From Firmicutes bacterium UBA5493 (GTDB lineage: Bacteria > Bacillota > Limnochordia > Darwinibacteriales > Darwinibacteriaceae), in NCBI GenBank assembly GCA_002424045.1, contig DIPH01000016.1, positions 19,068-83,067 on the forward strand: a DNA stretch of 64,000 nucleotides. The letters are read 5' to 3'. The notes under the pieces were generated by a model that did no database searches, was not told where the DNA came from, and was given only the letters and a program-made list of their open reading frames with translations. Position numbers and translations under genes: made by a program. Each line of letters starts with the position of its first letter. Within the stretch, counting starts at the first letter, position 1. This document shows positions 48,311 through 56,926 of the stretch, piece after piece.

Positions 48311-49008
48311 GGGTTGTAGCATTGATTCCAGCTTTCAACGAGGCAGAGACTATCGTGCAAACCCTTGCTGCAGTTGCGGACTTACAGCTTGTGGACGAGA
48401 TCGTTGTAATTGATGATGGGTCTACAGATGATACCTTCGTCCTAGCCTCAGGTTGTTCTTTGGGCAAGAAAGTGACAGTCCTGCGTTTAAAGGCAAATCG
48501 GGGTAAGGGAGGCGCTCTAAACTATGGACGGCTAAATGCCTCGGGCGATGCCTATCTGTTATTAGATGCTGATTTGGGCCCCACAGCCATTTTAGCTGGA
48601 GCGCTTTTGGAACCGATTTTAACGGAGGAAGCGGACATGACGATAGCACACTTAGGTACGAAGCAGAGTTCATCGAGTAGGAAAATGGGATTTGGTATCG
48701 TTCGCCGCACGGCAAGTCTTGGTGTGAGACTACTAACGGGTCATGAGGTTCTTAATCCACTCTCTGGACAGCGAGTGATGACAGCTGAAGTTCTCGAAGC
48801 TGTAGGAGATTTCTTTGAAGGATTTGGAGTGGAGGTGGCGCTAACGGTAGGGGCGTTGCATCACGGTTTTAGGCTCACTGAGATTCCTTTGGCCATGAAA
48901 CACCGAGCCCTTGGTCGAGGTCTCGGGGGTCTATGGCATAGAGGACGCCAATTCATACAAGTACTTAGTGCCCTATGGCATTGTTGGAGAAGGGGATGGC
49001 ACTTATGA
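48307..49008 (+). CDS. Family 2 glycosyltransferase
   Basis: 233-aa GT-A glycosyltransferase. ALIPAFNEAETIVQTLAAV, the nucleotide-binding VVIDDGSTDDT and the metal-binding LLLDADLGP are clear. C-terminus lacks membrane helices. Position between steB and an MraY-like gene implies a lipid-linked sugar for the envelope. Stop overlaps the next start (ATGATG). Confidence 0.88.
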   Translation: MRVVALIPAFNEAETIVQTLAAVADLQLVDEIVVIDDGSTDDTFVLASGCSLGKKVTVLRLKANRGKGGALNYGRLNASGDAYLLLDADLGPTAILAGALLEPILTEEADMTIAHLGTKQSSSSRKMGFGIVRRTASLGVRLLTGHEVLNPLSGQRVMTAEVLEAVGDFFEGFGVEVALTVGALHHGFRLTEIPLAMKHRALGRGLGGLWHRGRQFIQVLSALWHCWRRGWHL

Positions 49009-49772
49009 TGTGGTGGGCTATATCAGGGTTTCTGTCTTATGGGGCAGTACCACTTCTGCTGCCCATCTTCGCAGGTCAGCTTCGAAAAAACTATCTAGGA
49101 GAAGCGGTTCCCACGGGTCTTGGCGTAGCCTTCGTCCTACCAAGTGCTTTGGTTATGGTAGCCCGCTCGGGAACGGAGGAGTATGCAACCCTTTTCGCCC
49201 TAGTGCTGTTATCTTTCGCATTACTGGGACTTATGGACGATGCCTATGGTGAGCACTCAAGAAAGGGTTTTCGAGGCCATTTAGGAAGCAGAAATGCATC
49301 CACAGGGGCCCTCAAAGCCTGGGGAGGCATGGCGGCCTCTCTAGCCATAGTTTGGCAGCTCAGTACCGATTGGTTTCAGCTTCTTCTTAATGGTGCTATT
49401 ATAGCCCTCCTAGCAAATCTACTGAACTTATTGGACCTGCGTCCGGGACGTGCAGGGAAGACTTTCCTGATCCTCGGGTTTGTATTTTTTCTTTTAGAAC
49501 CACAAGTCTTAGGTCCCCTCTTTGGTCTACTGTGGGCAGTGGGGGGGTTTTTGTCCTGGGATCTCAGACGTGTTGTTATGATGGGCGATGTGGGATCAAA
49601 TTCCTTAGGAGCAGTCCTCGGCCTTGCTAGCGTCATCTTGTTTCCTCTTCATGGCAAGGTAATTCTGGTTCTCATCCTTGTAGTTCTAAATGCCCTCTCA
49701 GAAAAGGTTTCCTTTTCCAGAGTGATTGAGTCCAACCGGTTTTTGCGCTACCTAGATCAACTTGGACGCTGA
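49005..49772 (+). CDS. MraY/WecA-like phospho-sugar transferase
   Basis: 255-aa polytopic membrane protein, shorter than MraY (about 320 aa). It keeps FALLGLMDDAYG (the DD metal motif), a basic loop with KGFRGHLG, NLLNLLDLRPGRAGK (NxxN/DxxPGR motif) and VVMMGDVGSNSLGAVLG. Likely transfers a sugar phosphate to polyprenyl phosphate, the substrate of the neighbouring glycosyltransferase. ATG 49005 has GAGAAGGGG upstream. Substrate unknown. Confidence 0.82.
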   Translation: MMWWAISGFLSYGAVPLLLPIFAGQLRKNYLGEAVPTGLGVAFVLPSALVMVARSGTEEYATLFALVLLSFALLGLMDDAYGEHSRKGFRGHLGSRNASTGALKAWGGMAASLAIVWQLSTDWFQLLLNGAIIALLANLLNLLDLRPGRAGKTFLILGFVFFLLEPQVLGPLFGLLWAVGGFLSWDLRRVVMMGDVGSNSLGAVLGLASVILFPLHGKVILVLILVVLNALSEKVSFSRVIESNRFLRYLDQLGR

Positions 49773-49829
49773 AGGAAAAGTGAGTTCGTTGTGGAATAAT
49801 GAAGCACAATACAATCGGGGAGAAGGATA

Positions 49830-50444
49830 ATGCGTAACATACTCTTAGTCTTGGGGGCTTTGCTTTTGTTTTTTTCCATCGGCAGGGCGAACTCCCTTCC
49901 AACCTATACCGTCAAGCCTGGGGATACCCTCTATGAGATTTCCCTGGACCATGGTATTTCCTGGAAGGAACTGGCGGATTTAAACAAGATTAAAGATCCC
50001 GCTACCATGCAGGTGGGTACCCAATTGCGGTTGCCTGCCCATGCCCAACCGCAGATTCTGCGTTCCGATGAGACCATCGTCAACATCACTGCCAAAGAAA
50101 AGGAGATATTGATTCGCTTAGTGTCCGCGGAGGCGAGGGGCGAGTCTTTGGAAGGGCAGATAGCGGTGGCCGCGGTAATCTTAAACAGAGTGCAAAGTAG
50201 CAGGTTCCCCGATACCGTGTGGGAGGTCATGCACCAACCGGGACAGTTTACACCCATCGAAAGAAATGACCTGCCACAGACCGTCGGCGATACTTGCGCC
50301 GAGGCCGTGGAAAGAGCTCTGCATGGCGAAGACCCCACCGGTGGAGCTTTGTTCTTCTACAATCCTCAAGCGACACAGGCTGCAGATTATTGGGCTACGA
50401 AGCCGGTGATCAAAAAGATCGGGAATCATAACTTCACACTCTAG
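49830..50444 (+). CDS. LysM + SleB/CwlJ-type cell wall hydrolase
   Basis: 204-aa exported protein: signal peptide (residues 1-20, ILLVLGALLLFFSIG), one LysM domain (about 24-72, TYTVKPGDTLYEISLDHG ...) and a hydrolase_2 (SleB-like) domain with catalytic Glu in RLVSAEARGESLEGQIAVAA and the conserved AVILNRVQSSRFPDTVWEVM. Family members degrade spore cortex or sporulation peptidoglycan. A weak AATACAAT lies 15 bp upstream but without a fitting -35. Confidence 0.87.
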   Translation: MRNILLVLGALLLFFSIGRANSLPTYTVKPGDTLYEISLDHGISWKELADLNKIKDPATMQVGTQLRLPAHAQPQILRSDETIVNITAKEKEILIRLVSAEARGESLEGQIAVAAVILNRVQSSRFPDTVWEVMHQPGQFTPIERNDLPQTVGDTCAEAVERALHGEDPTGGALFFYNPQATQAADYWATKPVIKKIGNHNFTL

Positions 50445-50454
50445 GTAATAGAAT
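50426..50454 (+). promoter_or_regulatory. Candidate sigma-E promoter of the PdaB-like gene
   Basis: TCATAAC (50426-50432), 14 bp, AATAGAAT (50447-50454): one mismatch from CATAnAnT, -35 keeping TCATA. Same geometry as the three other proposed sigma-E sites. The ATG lies 16 bp downstream. Confidence 0.45.
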
Positions 50455-50470
50455 TACCAGGGGTGATGTT

Positions 50471-51241
50471 ATGCGGGTTTTCGTTATCAGGATCAAATGG
50501 TGGTACGTGTTCATGCTACTCGTGTTAGGTTTCGTGAGCCTTGTACCGCAGGTGCGAGAACCACTCATTGTCAGTGTCACGTCCCGAGGCCGGCTGGTTC
50601 CCATTTACAGCGTGAAGACGTCAGCAAATAGGGTCGCCATCTCCTTTGATGCTACCTGGGGTACGGAACTAACCGATGAGATTCTGGACATCTTAGATAG
50701 CCATGGGATAACGACAACTTTCTTTTTAGCAGGATATTGGGTAGAGAAACATCCGGACTATGTAGTGAAAATTGCAGAGGCTGGTCATGAAATCGGCAAT
50801 CATAGCTACTCTCATCCCCATATGAACACACTGAGCGAACAGGGTATTAGCTATGAATTGCAGAAAAACGCAGACTTAATCAGGGACTTAACCGGTCAGT
50901 GCACCTCCCTCTTTCGCCCGCCTTTTGGAGAGTATAATAACCAAGTGATATCAGTGGCATCTGCCCTAGGATACCACACCATCCAGTGGTCCGTGGACTC
51001 GCTGGACTGGAAGAACCTCACGAGTAACCAGATCTATGATCGCGTGATGGGACAGGTCAAACCTGGAGCCATCGTGCTTTTTCACAATGCAGCCCCTGGA
51101 ACCCCCGGGGCTATTCGCCGTCTGATCCCGGACTTATTAGCCCAGGGCTATGAAATTCTTCCCATCTCTCATTTGCTGCACAAAGGAGACTTTTATATTG
51201 ACCATGCTGGAACCCAGTATCCTAGAAAAGGGGGTAGTTGA
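50471..51241 (+). CDS. pdaB: PdaB-family sporulation polysaccharide deacetylase
   Basis: 256-aa NodB-fold protein with an N-terminal membrane anchor/signal (about 8-24). PdaB-type first motif SFDATWGTE in place of the usual FDDG, second motif HSYSHPHM, third RPPFGEYNN, late VDSLDWKN and VLFHN. PdaB supports cortex/late spore envelope formation. ATG after AGGGGTGATGTT; overlaps ylxY by 4 bp (GTGA). Confidence 0.85.
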   Translation: MRVFVIRIKWWYVFMLLVLGFVSLVPQVREPLIVSVTSRGRLVPIYSVKTSANRVAISFDATWGTELTDEILDILDSHGITTTFFLAGYWVEKHPDYVVKIAEAGHEIGNHSYSHPHMNTLSEQGISYELQKNADLIRDLTGQCTSLFRPPFGEYNNQVISVASALGYHTIQWSVDSLDWKNLTSNQIYDRVMGQVKPGAIVLFHNAAPGTPGAIRRLIPDLLAQGYEILPISHLLHKGDFYIDHAGTQYPRKGGS

Positions 51242-52212
51242 GCGTGATTATTACAAAGCGGGGAATTGTTCTGATTGCACTTGTCTTCCTAATTTTTGCC
51301 CTGGGGCTCTTAGGGCCAGGATTGTATAAAACGGCCCAGCGCACCCTGTATGGTGTGAAGACTGGAGTCACCTTAGAAGGCCAGTTAGTCCAAGGCCTTT
51401 TGGAGCAGGAATTGTATGATGTGGTAGCCAGCTTAGCAGAAGCATCCTATGTGGAGGCTAGCAATGCAAGCTGCAATTGGCAAACCGGGGAGATTACAGC
51501 CGAGATCGTAGGACAACTGGTGGATGTGAAGGGCACGGTGGATGCGCTTTTGGCTGCTCCTGCCCAATCTAAAGTGGACTTAGTCACCGTCCTTATCCTA
51601 CCCTCCATAACCAGTGCTCACTTTGAAGCCATTTATCGGGGTCCCACTACGGAGCCTAGGGTAGCCCTTATGATCAATGTGGACTGGGGGGATGAGTTTA
51701 TCCCAGGAATGCTCGAGGTTTTTGCCCACTATGGGGTGAGTGCGACTTGGTTTCCTACCGGTCGCTGGGCTAAGGCGTCGCCTAGCTTAGCCAAGACGAT
51801 TGCCCAGGCGGGCCATGAAATTGGAAATCATGGAGGTTGGCATGGTTCGGCCAGCGGAATGAGCCGGACGGAAACCGCCAGGCTCATTCAGGAAGGAGAA
51901 GACTTAATTCTAGAAGCCACAGGTCAACGCCCGCAGGTCTTCGCACCTCCCTCAGGAGATTTCAACCAACAGACCGTGGCTGTAGCGGCCGAGTTAGGCT
52001 ACAAAACAGTGCTGTGGACAGTGGATACGGTGGATTGGCAGAGACCTGCTCCCACAGTGATCATAGATCGGGTCAAGGCGAAGATAGTCAATGGAGCCCT
52101 TGTCCTGATGCATCCCACAAAGCCCACTTTAGAAGCACTTCCGGTCATTTTGGACTACCTTGTGCAAAGGGGATTCCAAAGCGTGACCGTGACAGAGCTT
52201 CTCGCTGATTAG
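51238..52212 (+). CDS. ylxY: YlxY-type sporulation polysaccharide deacetylase
   Basis: 324-aa membrane-anchored NodB-fold protein that tracks Bacillus YlxY: LMINVDWGDEFIPGML for motif 1, HGGWHG for motif 2, APPSGDFN for motif 3 (Ala for the Arg of active deacetylases, as in YlxY), WTVDTVDWQRPAPTV and LVLMHPTKPT. Substituted motifs make full catalytic activity doubtful. In Bacillus ylxY heads the mlpA-ymxH-spoVF block, as it does here apart from the inserted GH18 gene. Confidence 0.88.
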   Translation: MSVIITKRGIVLIALVFLIFALGLLGPGLYKTAQRTLYGVKTGVTLEGQLVQGLLEQELYDVVASLAEASYVEASNASCNWQTGEITAEIVGQLVDVKGTVDALLAAPAQSKVDLVTVLILPSITSAHFEAIYRGPTTEPRVALMINVDWGDEFIPGMLEVFAHYGVSATWFPTGRWAKASPSLAKTIAQAGHEIGNHGGWHGSASGMSRTETARLIQEGEDLILEATGQRPQVFAPPSGDFNQQTVAVAAELGYKTVLWTVDTVDWQRPAPTVIIDRVKAKIVNGALVLMHPTKPTLEALPVILDYLVQRGFQSVTVTELLAD

Positions 52213-52216
52213 TGGC

Positions 52217-53428
52217 CTAAAAGAGTGTCCAGATATCAGAGTCTTCCTGTCCTAGGTCTCGTAGGGCCAGGCCCCCTAGGTTGTACTCTTTGACCAAGTC
52301 TAGCTTGTACTTCACACTGTAGCGATTTTCAAACCACACTTCGCGTCCAGCACCATATTGAAAATATGGTGCTTTGGAGTTTGTATCCCACTTGACACTG
52401 GCACCTTCTCGGGCTGCTAGTTCTAGGACCTCTTGATGGGAAAGGGCCGAAGGGATGCCAGTTCTAGACCAGTGGAGACCGCCTGTGGAGACAGCAAGAA
52501 TGATCTTGTCGGGATGCACAAGATGGGTAATCTCTTGGAGCATGGCTTCCATCTCGGCGATGGATGTCAGAGGCCCAGATTGTTGGTCTGTAGATGCTCT
52601 AGCACTTTCCAATACGATATAGTCCACCGCACGTGCGGCGGCTTTGTACTCAATGGTTGCATCCCAGGGGAGAGCGACCATTGTTTTTAGTCCTTTTTGG
52701 CGCAGTCGAGTTGCTAATTGTCCCAGAAACTCAAAGAGCTGGGGTTGTTCTTCACCGGGAACATAGTCTATATCGACTAAGACCCCCTTTAGACCCCATT
52801 CTTCTAAGGTGTCTTGCAATTGGCTAAGACTGTTCGCCTGAAGATAGGACGTACTTAAAAGACGTGACGGGCTAGAACCTACATGGACGTGGGCGTAGGT
52901 ATCCATCTCTTGATTGCCAGCAAAATACAGGCTGCGACCCATTTCTTCTGGGTCAAAGTCAGCGATAAGTCCCCCGTAACTATCGAGCTTCCAGCCTAAG
53001 GGAGCCATACTAGTGAGTTTCGTTCCATTTTCGAGGAGGCTCTCATAGGCTTGCTCTCCACCGGGATAAAACCCAAGGAACGTATGTTCAACCTCTTTGC
53101 GCTCAACACGTTCGATGGAGACGGCATACTCAGGGATCCAACCTTCAATGCCTATGCGGGGACGAATCTTATACCAGTTCTCTACTTGGTCCAAAATGGT
53201 AATCGTAGTATTCCTGGTTACCGTTCCTAGTGGCTTTCCATCGGATGCAGGACTGTGACGGACAGTCACTCGGTCAGCTGTAACCGTGCCTGTCTGCCCT
53301 AGGACCACGTAAGATTGTTGCGTCATGGGCGGATCTATGGGATGAATTGGCTGTCCCTGAGCTCCGCTTAGTAGATTCGTGAGATAGAATAGAATGGACA
53401 ATATTGCTGCAATGATGCCTTGGTTCAC
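52217..53428 (-). CDS. SH3-GH18 exported protein with degenerate catalytic motif
   Basis: 403 aa from GTG 53428 (after GGGGGGATCC); the longer frame to 53515 has no ribosome-binding site. Signal peptide, bacterial SH3 domain (about 40-100, GTVTADRVTVRHSPASDG) and a glycosyl hydrolase 18 barrel. The GH18 motif DxxDxDxE reads GVLVDIDYVPGEE: the proton donor Glu position is Val, so activity is doubtful, or the Glu three residues later takes over. Related proteins (YaaH/SleL) act on spore peptidoglycan. The only minus-strand gene in this region, convergent with ylxY (4-bp gap). Confidence 0.75.
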   Translation of the reverse strand: MNQGIIAAILSILFYLTNLLSGAQGQPIHPIDPPMTQQSYVVLGQTGTVTADRVTVRHSPASDGKPLGTVTRNTTITILDQVENWYKIRPRIGIEGWIPEYAVSIERVERKEVEHTFLGFYPGGEQAYESLLENGTKLTSMAPLGWKLDSYGGLIADFDPEEMGRSLYFAGNQEMDTYAHVHVGSSPSRLLSTSYLQANSLSQLQDTLEEWGLKGVLVDIDYVPGEEQPQLFEFLGQLATRLRQKGLKTMVALPWDATIEYKAAARAVDYIVLESARASTDQQSGPLTSIAEMEAMLQEITHLVHPDKIILAVSTGGLHWSRTGIPSALSHQEVLELAAREGASVKWDTNSKAPYFQYGAGREVWFENRYSVKYKLDLVKEYNLGGLALRDLGQEDSDIWTLF

Positions 53429-53540
53429 ATGGATCCCCCCTTTCTGGTCTGATGAATCTATGGTATCATATTGATATGGAAAAATCAGTGGAAAGAAAAG
53501 TACGTCTTGGTCCATTTGCCCAGTCGTATTGGAGGATAGA

Positions 53541-54827
53541 ATGTATCAACGAACCGTCTTGCCTAACGGAATAAGAATCATTACAGAATATATTCCCTAT
53601 ATACGCTCAGTCACCCTCGGAGCATGGTTTGAGGTGGGAAGCCGTCATGAAACACAGCATGAATGGGGGATTTCCCACTTTATTGAGCATATGATGTTTA
53701 AAGGTACACGAAATTATTCCGCCCGGGATATCGCTGAAGTCATGGATAAGCGGGGAGGCTACCTCAATGCTTTTACCGGCAAGGAACAAACCTGCTATTA
53801 CTTCAAGGTCTTAGATGAGCATTATGGCACTGCATCTGAGCTTTTGCAGCAAATGCTACTGTACTCTTTATTTTCCCCTGCAGATGTGGCCAAAGAAAAG
53901 AATGTAGTTCTCGAGGAGCTTCGCATGTACGAAGACTCTCCTGAAGAGCTGGTCCATGATCTCTTTGCTAATATCCTGTGGCCCGAGGATCCCCTGGGTC
54001 GAAACATAATAGGGTCCCATGAAACGATTAGCGGGTTTACTCCCGAGATGATCAGGGAGTATATGAAAAAGCACTATACTGGTGATCGCTTGGTCATTGC
54101 TAGTGCTGGTAATATCAGCCACAAACAGGTGGTAGACACCTTCGGAGCCGCCTTTGATTTTTTACCACAAGGGTCCATGCCCCAGCTAGCCAAGGCAAAT
54201 CACCGGTCGCAACAGGGGTGTTTCCAGGACAAGGATATAGAGCAGGTTCATCTATGTCTTGGGGGACCGGCCCTATGCCGTCATGACCAGCGACGCTATG
54301 CCCTCTCCCTCTTAGATACTATGATCGGTGGAGGCGTGAGCTCCCTGCTTTTCCAGGAGCTTCGAGAAGAACGGGGTTTGGTCTATAACACCTATTCGTT
54401 CACCTCTCTCTTCGATGACGCTGGTGCTTATGGTGTGTATGCCGGTTTTGGCCCCCAGAACTGGGCCCAGGTGTGGGACGTGCTCTATAAACTATTTCAG
54501 GGGATCCCCAAGCTGATCACGCCTGAGATGTTAGAAAGAGCTAAGGGTCAAATGAAGGGTAGCTTGGTGTTATCCTTAGAGAGTACCAGCAATCGCATGA
54601 CGCGCTTGGTCAAGGGCGAGATGGACGAAGGAGGGATTACCACTACCGAGGAGACCATGAGCCACATCGATCAAGTGAAGTATGAAGACTTGATGGAATT
54701 GGCCAGGCTTGTATACAATCCCCAGAACTGGAGTTGGGTAGGGCTTGGGCCAAGGAATCTGATTAAGGAGGAAAGGTATGGCAGAGGAGATGTTGAGGGA
54801 GATATTCCGCTTACAGAAACAGTTTGA
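53541..54827 (+). CDS. mlpA: M16 family zinc peptidase (MlpA/YmxG)
   Basis: 428-aa pitrilysin-family protease. Inverted zinc motif HxxEH in ISHFIEHMMFKG (residues ~48-59) with the distal Glu in EEL, and the C-terminal R/Y pair region EERGLVYNTYSF. ATG 53541 is 6 nt after TTGGAGGAT. Same place as Bacillus mlpA (ymxG) between ylxY and ymxH. Last 50 bp overlap the MazG-like gene in another frame. Confidence 0.92.
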   Translation: MYQRTVLPNGIRIITEYIPYIRSVTLGAWFEVGSRHETQHEWGISHFIEHMMFKGTRNYSARDIAEVMDKRGGYLNAFTGKEQTCYYFKVLDEHYGTASELLQQMLLYSLFSPADVAKEKNVVLEELRMYEDSPEELVHDLFANILWPEDPLGRNIIGSHETISGFTPEMIREYMKKHYTGDRLVIASAGNISHKQVVDTFGAAFDFLPQGSMPQLAKANHRSQQGCFQDKDIEQVHLCLGGPALCRHDQRRYALSLLDTMIGGGVSSLLFQELREERGLVYNTYSFTSLFDDAGAYGVYAGFGPQNWAQVWDVLYKLFQGIPKLITPEMLERAKGQMKGSLVLSLESTSNRMTRLVKGEMDEGGITTTEETMSHIDQVKYEDLMELARLVYNPQNWSWVGLGPRNLIKEERYGRGDVEGDIPLTETV

Positions 54828-55143
54828 TGACGCTGTAGCCACACACAGGGGTCTTGATTACAGTCCCGATGTATGGATTCAAAAGGAAGTGCTAGCCATC
54901 ATTTCCGAGTTGAGTGAAATTTTAGATGAAGTGAACTTCAAATGGTGGAAGGACCCCAAAGAGATAAATCACGAGAAGCTCACGGAGGAAATTGTCGATG
55001 TATTGCATTTTTTCGTGAGCATGTGTATAAAAGCAGGCATAGGCCCTGAGGAGCTCTATCAGGCTTACATTCGTAAGAACCGGGAGAACTTCGCTCGTCA
55101 AGAAGGTGCAACTGACAGGGAAGGGTATGCTTGGAAGAAATAG
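54778..55143 (+). CDS. MazG-like / all-alpha dUTPase-type pyrophosphohydrolase
   Basis: 121-aa all-alpha NTP pyrophosphohydrolase. Metal-binding acidic helices: VLAIISELSEILDEVNFKWW and EEIVDVLHFFVSM (EExxE/ExxD arrangement), as in dimeric dUTPases and MazG-like proteins. ATG 54778 has AAGGAGGAAAGGT, a perfect site located inside the M16 gene, making a 50-bp out-of-frame overlap. Probably house-cleaning of dUTP or damaged nucleotides; substrate uncertain. Confidence 0.8.
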   Translation: MAEEMLREIFRLQKQFDDAVATHRGLDYSPDVWIQKEVLAIISELSEILDEVNFKWWKDPKEINHEKLTEEIVDVLHFFVSMCIKAGIGPEELYQAYIRKNRENFARQEGATDREGYAWKK

Positions 55144-55159
55144 TCGGTTGTGATATAAT
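55131..55159 (+). promoter_or_regulatory. Predicted promoter of the beta-barrel-like gene
   Basis: TTGGAA (55131-55136), 17 bp, TATAAT (55154-55159) with TG one base before. The -35 lies in the last codons of the MazG-like gene. Confidence 0.6.
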
Positions 55160-55204
55160 CTAAATACTCCGCGCCCAGGGAGATGTCCAAAGGAGATGTT
55201 CTTT

Positions 55205-56455
55205 TTGTACATGCGCGGGGTTTTTTCTGTCCTTGTTTGGTTGCTTTTCTGTTCCAGCTCGGTCCAGGCAGCCCACTTCGGTGGCGAGCTCACCGCCACA
55301 GTAGGAATGGATGGAGCTAGTTCAGCCCTAACCTTCGACCTGGCGAAGGATCTGTCCTGGTGTCGCTTGAAATGGGGATTCGACGCGGACATTGGAATGT
55401 CTAGCTCTCTGCGGACCAATATCGCTACACGCTGGGAAGTTGCACTTCCAGTCACCTCAAAGGTTCAGGTCCTGTTGAATCACAACCAGGACCACTTCAC
55501 TTCATCGGATATCTTTCGGATCATCAACAAGAACAACTACACCGCGGAAAGCTATTCTACCTCGTTCCAAACCGAACAGCTTAGAGTCGGCTTCTTAAGA
55601 CAGATCCTTTTCAGAAACAGGGATGTTGTGGATGCCGTATTTGCCCAGAGTAACCTCAACATAGGTGGCCTTTCTTTAACAGGTATGCAGATGCGGTTTG
55701 CAGGTATTTCGGAAAGTGGAACCGCGGACGTTTTTCAGGGCGAAGGAAGACTCGGTGCCTTTGATGTGGTGGGAGCTAGGGGATGGCAAAGCGATTCCAA
55801 GGGCGAAGAGAGTCAAGGGTGGGTCTTTGAGCTAAAGAAGGAGGGCGATGGGCCCACGGGGTGTTTCGTTGTCCAGCGGATTGACCCTGGTTTTCTTAGC
55901 CCCTTGGCCATGACTAATAGATACACTCCCGATCGTCAGGGGTGGAAGCTTGAATTACTCACTGAGCATAATGGGCTTCAACTTGGTTTCAATATCAGAC
56001 GGCATAAAAATGTGGAGGGAACCAGAGATTACAAGCAACTTTCCTGGAAACTCGATGCTAAAGACAAGCATACTAGGGTAGAGTGGCGCATTCAACCAAC
56101 GCCTGCTTTTATCATCAGCTATGACAGGGGAGGTAGTCTCTTCCAGCTAGATGCTTTAAACAGTACTCTCCGTACTGACTTGAAGGTTTGGGATACGGCT
56201 GTAAGTTTCAGACTGGACGCAGCGCGCTCTATTGCCCGTTTGGAGTGTAGGTTTGGGCGAGTTCTAGAGTGGCGCGTAATCACAAAATACGATTTTCTAC
56301 TTCACCGTTCACATTATTCTATTCTCATTCGGCATAGTGGTGGGGACACAGCCCACCACCTTCAGTTGGAGATCGGTCAGTATGATCGGGGTAATATGAA
56401 CGCGGGTTTTAACAATCCAGGAAGCTTCTGCATATCATGGGCATGGAAGTTCTAG
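55205..56455 (+). CDS. Exported beta-rich protein, outer-membrane-barrel-like
   Basis: Not assigned to a family. About 416 aa: a signal peptide (VFSVLVWLLFCSSSVQA, cleaved before AHFGGELT) and then almost entirely amphipathic beta strands of 8-12 residues with aromatic girdles (RLKWGFDADIG, LELLTEHNGLQLGFNIRRH, SWKLDAKDKHTRVEWRIQP) and a C-terminal strand ending SWAWKF with a terminal Phe, the classic outer-membrane-protein signature. No Cys-lipobox, LPXTG or SLH domain. Start TTG 55205 or ATG 55211 behind AAAGGAG; ATG 55196 touches that site. If correct, this points to a diderm cell plan. Confidence 0.6.
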   Translation: MYMRGVFSVLVWLLFCSSSVQAAHFGGELTATVGMDGASSALTFDLAKDLSWCRLKWGFDADIGMSSSLRTNIATRWEVALPVTSKVQVLLNHNQDHFTSSDIFRIINKNNYTAESYSTSFQTEQLRVGFLRQILFRNRDVVDAVFAQSNLNIGGLSLTGMQMRFAGISESGTADVFQGEGRLGAFDVVGARGWQSDSKGEESQGWVFELKKEGDGPTGCFVVQRIDPGFLSPLAMTNRYTPDRQGWKLELLTEHNGLQLGFNIRRHKNVEGTRDYKQLSWKLDAKDKHTRVEWRIQPTPAFIISYDRGGSLFQLDALNSTLRTDLKVWDTAVSFRLDAARSIARLECRFGRVLEWRVITKYDFLLHRSHYSILIRHSGGDTAHHLQLEIGQYDRGNMNAGFNNPGSFCISWAWKF

Positions 56456-56509
56456 TGGCTCTTGTTGCCACATATGTTGAGCCGAGGTGGAGTGAGGTGG
56501 GGTAGAAGT

Positions 56510-56800
56510 ATGCGTTATTCAGAGTTGTCGGGCAAAGAGATCATCTGCATTGACCAAGGGATCAGGCTTGGAGTGGTGGATCATACGGATCTGATCATTA
56601 ATCTGCGTAGCGGCGAAGTAGAGTCCATCGTGATTCCCTATGGTCATCGCTGGTTTAAGCCCAAGCTCATTGTGATTCCTTGGCGGGGCATCAAAAAGAT
56701 AGGGCGAGATTTGATTATCGTTGATTTAACCACGGCTAAAGATTACGCGGATGTGATGAAAAAAATCGAGGAGAAACCGCGGAGAATGTCGTTTTTCTAG
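56510..56800 (+). CDS. ymxH: YlmC/YmxH family sporulation protein (PRC barrel)
   Basis: 96-aa small beta protein. ATG 56510 follows GAGGTGGGG; the frame opens earlier at 56462 without support. Family pattern: RYSELSGKEIICIDQGIRLG, LIINLRSGEVESIVIP and VIPWRGIKKIGRDLIIVDL. A conserved sporulation-associated protein of unknown mechanism. Position as in Bacillus between mlpA and spoVFA, though two genes have come between. Confidence 0.9.
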   Translation: MRYSELSGKEIICIDQGIRLGVVDHTDLIINLRSGEVESIVIPYGHRWFKPKLIVIPWRGIKKIGRDLIIVDLTTAKDYADVMKKIEEKPRRMSFF

Positions 56801-56926
56801 GTTTGGAGCAGTAAACCTGCCCTCCGAATCCAAGAGGCAAGGTACTTTTTTCAACCGTCTTCTTCGTGGGAATAAGCCCCCTTTTATTGGGTAAGCTAGT
56901 TTCAAGAAATGAAAGGGGGAATTCTT

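Noticed and set aside
49787..49815. sigma-E promoter before the LysM-SleB gene
   Set aside because: AATACAAT fits a -10, but the -35 (CGTTGTG) does not match.
56840..56900. sigma-B-like GGGAAT promoter before the YflT-like gene
   Set aside because: GGGAAT is present but no GTTT-type -35 is found at 12-15 bp.
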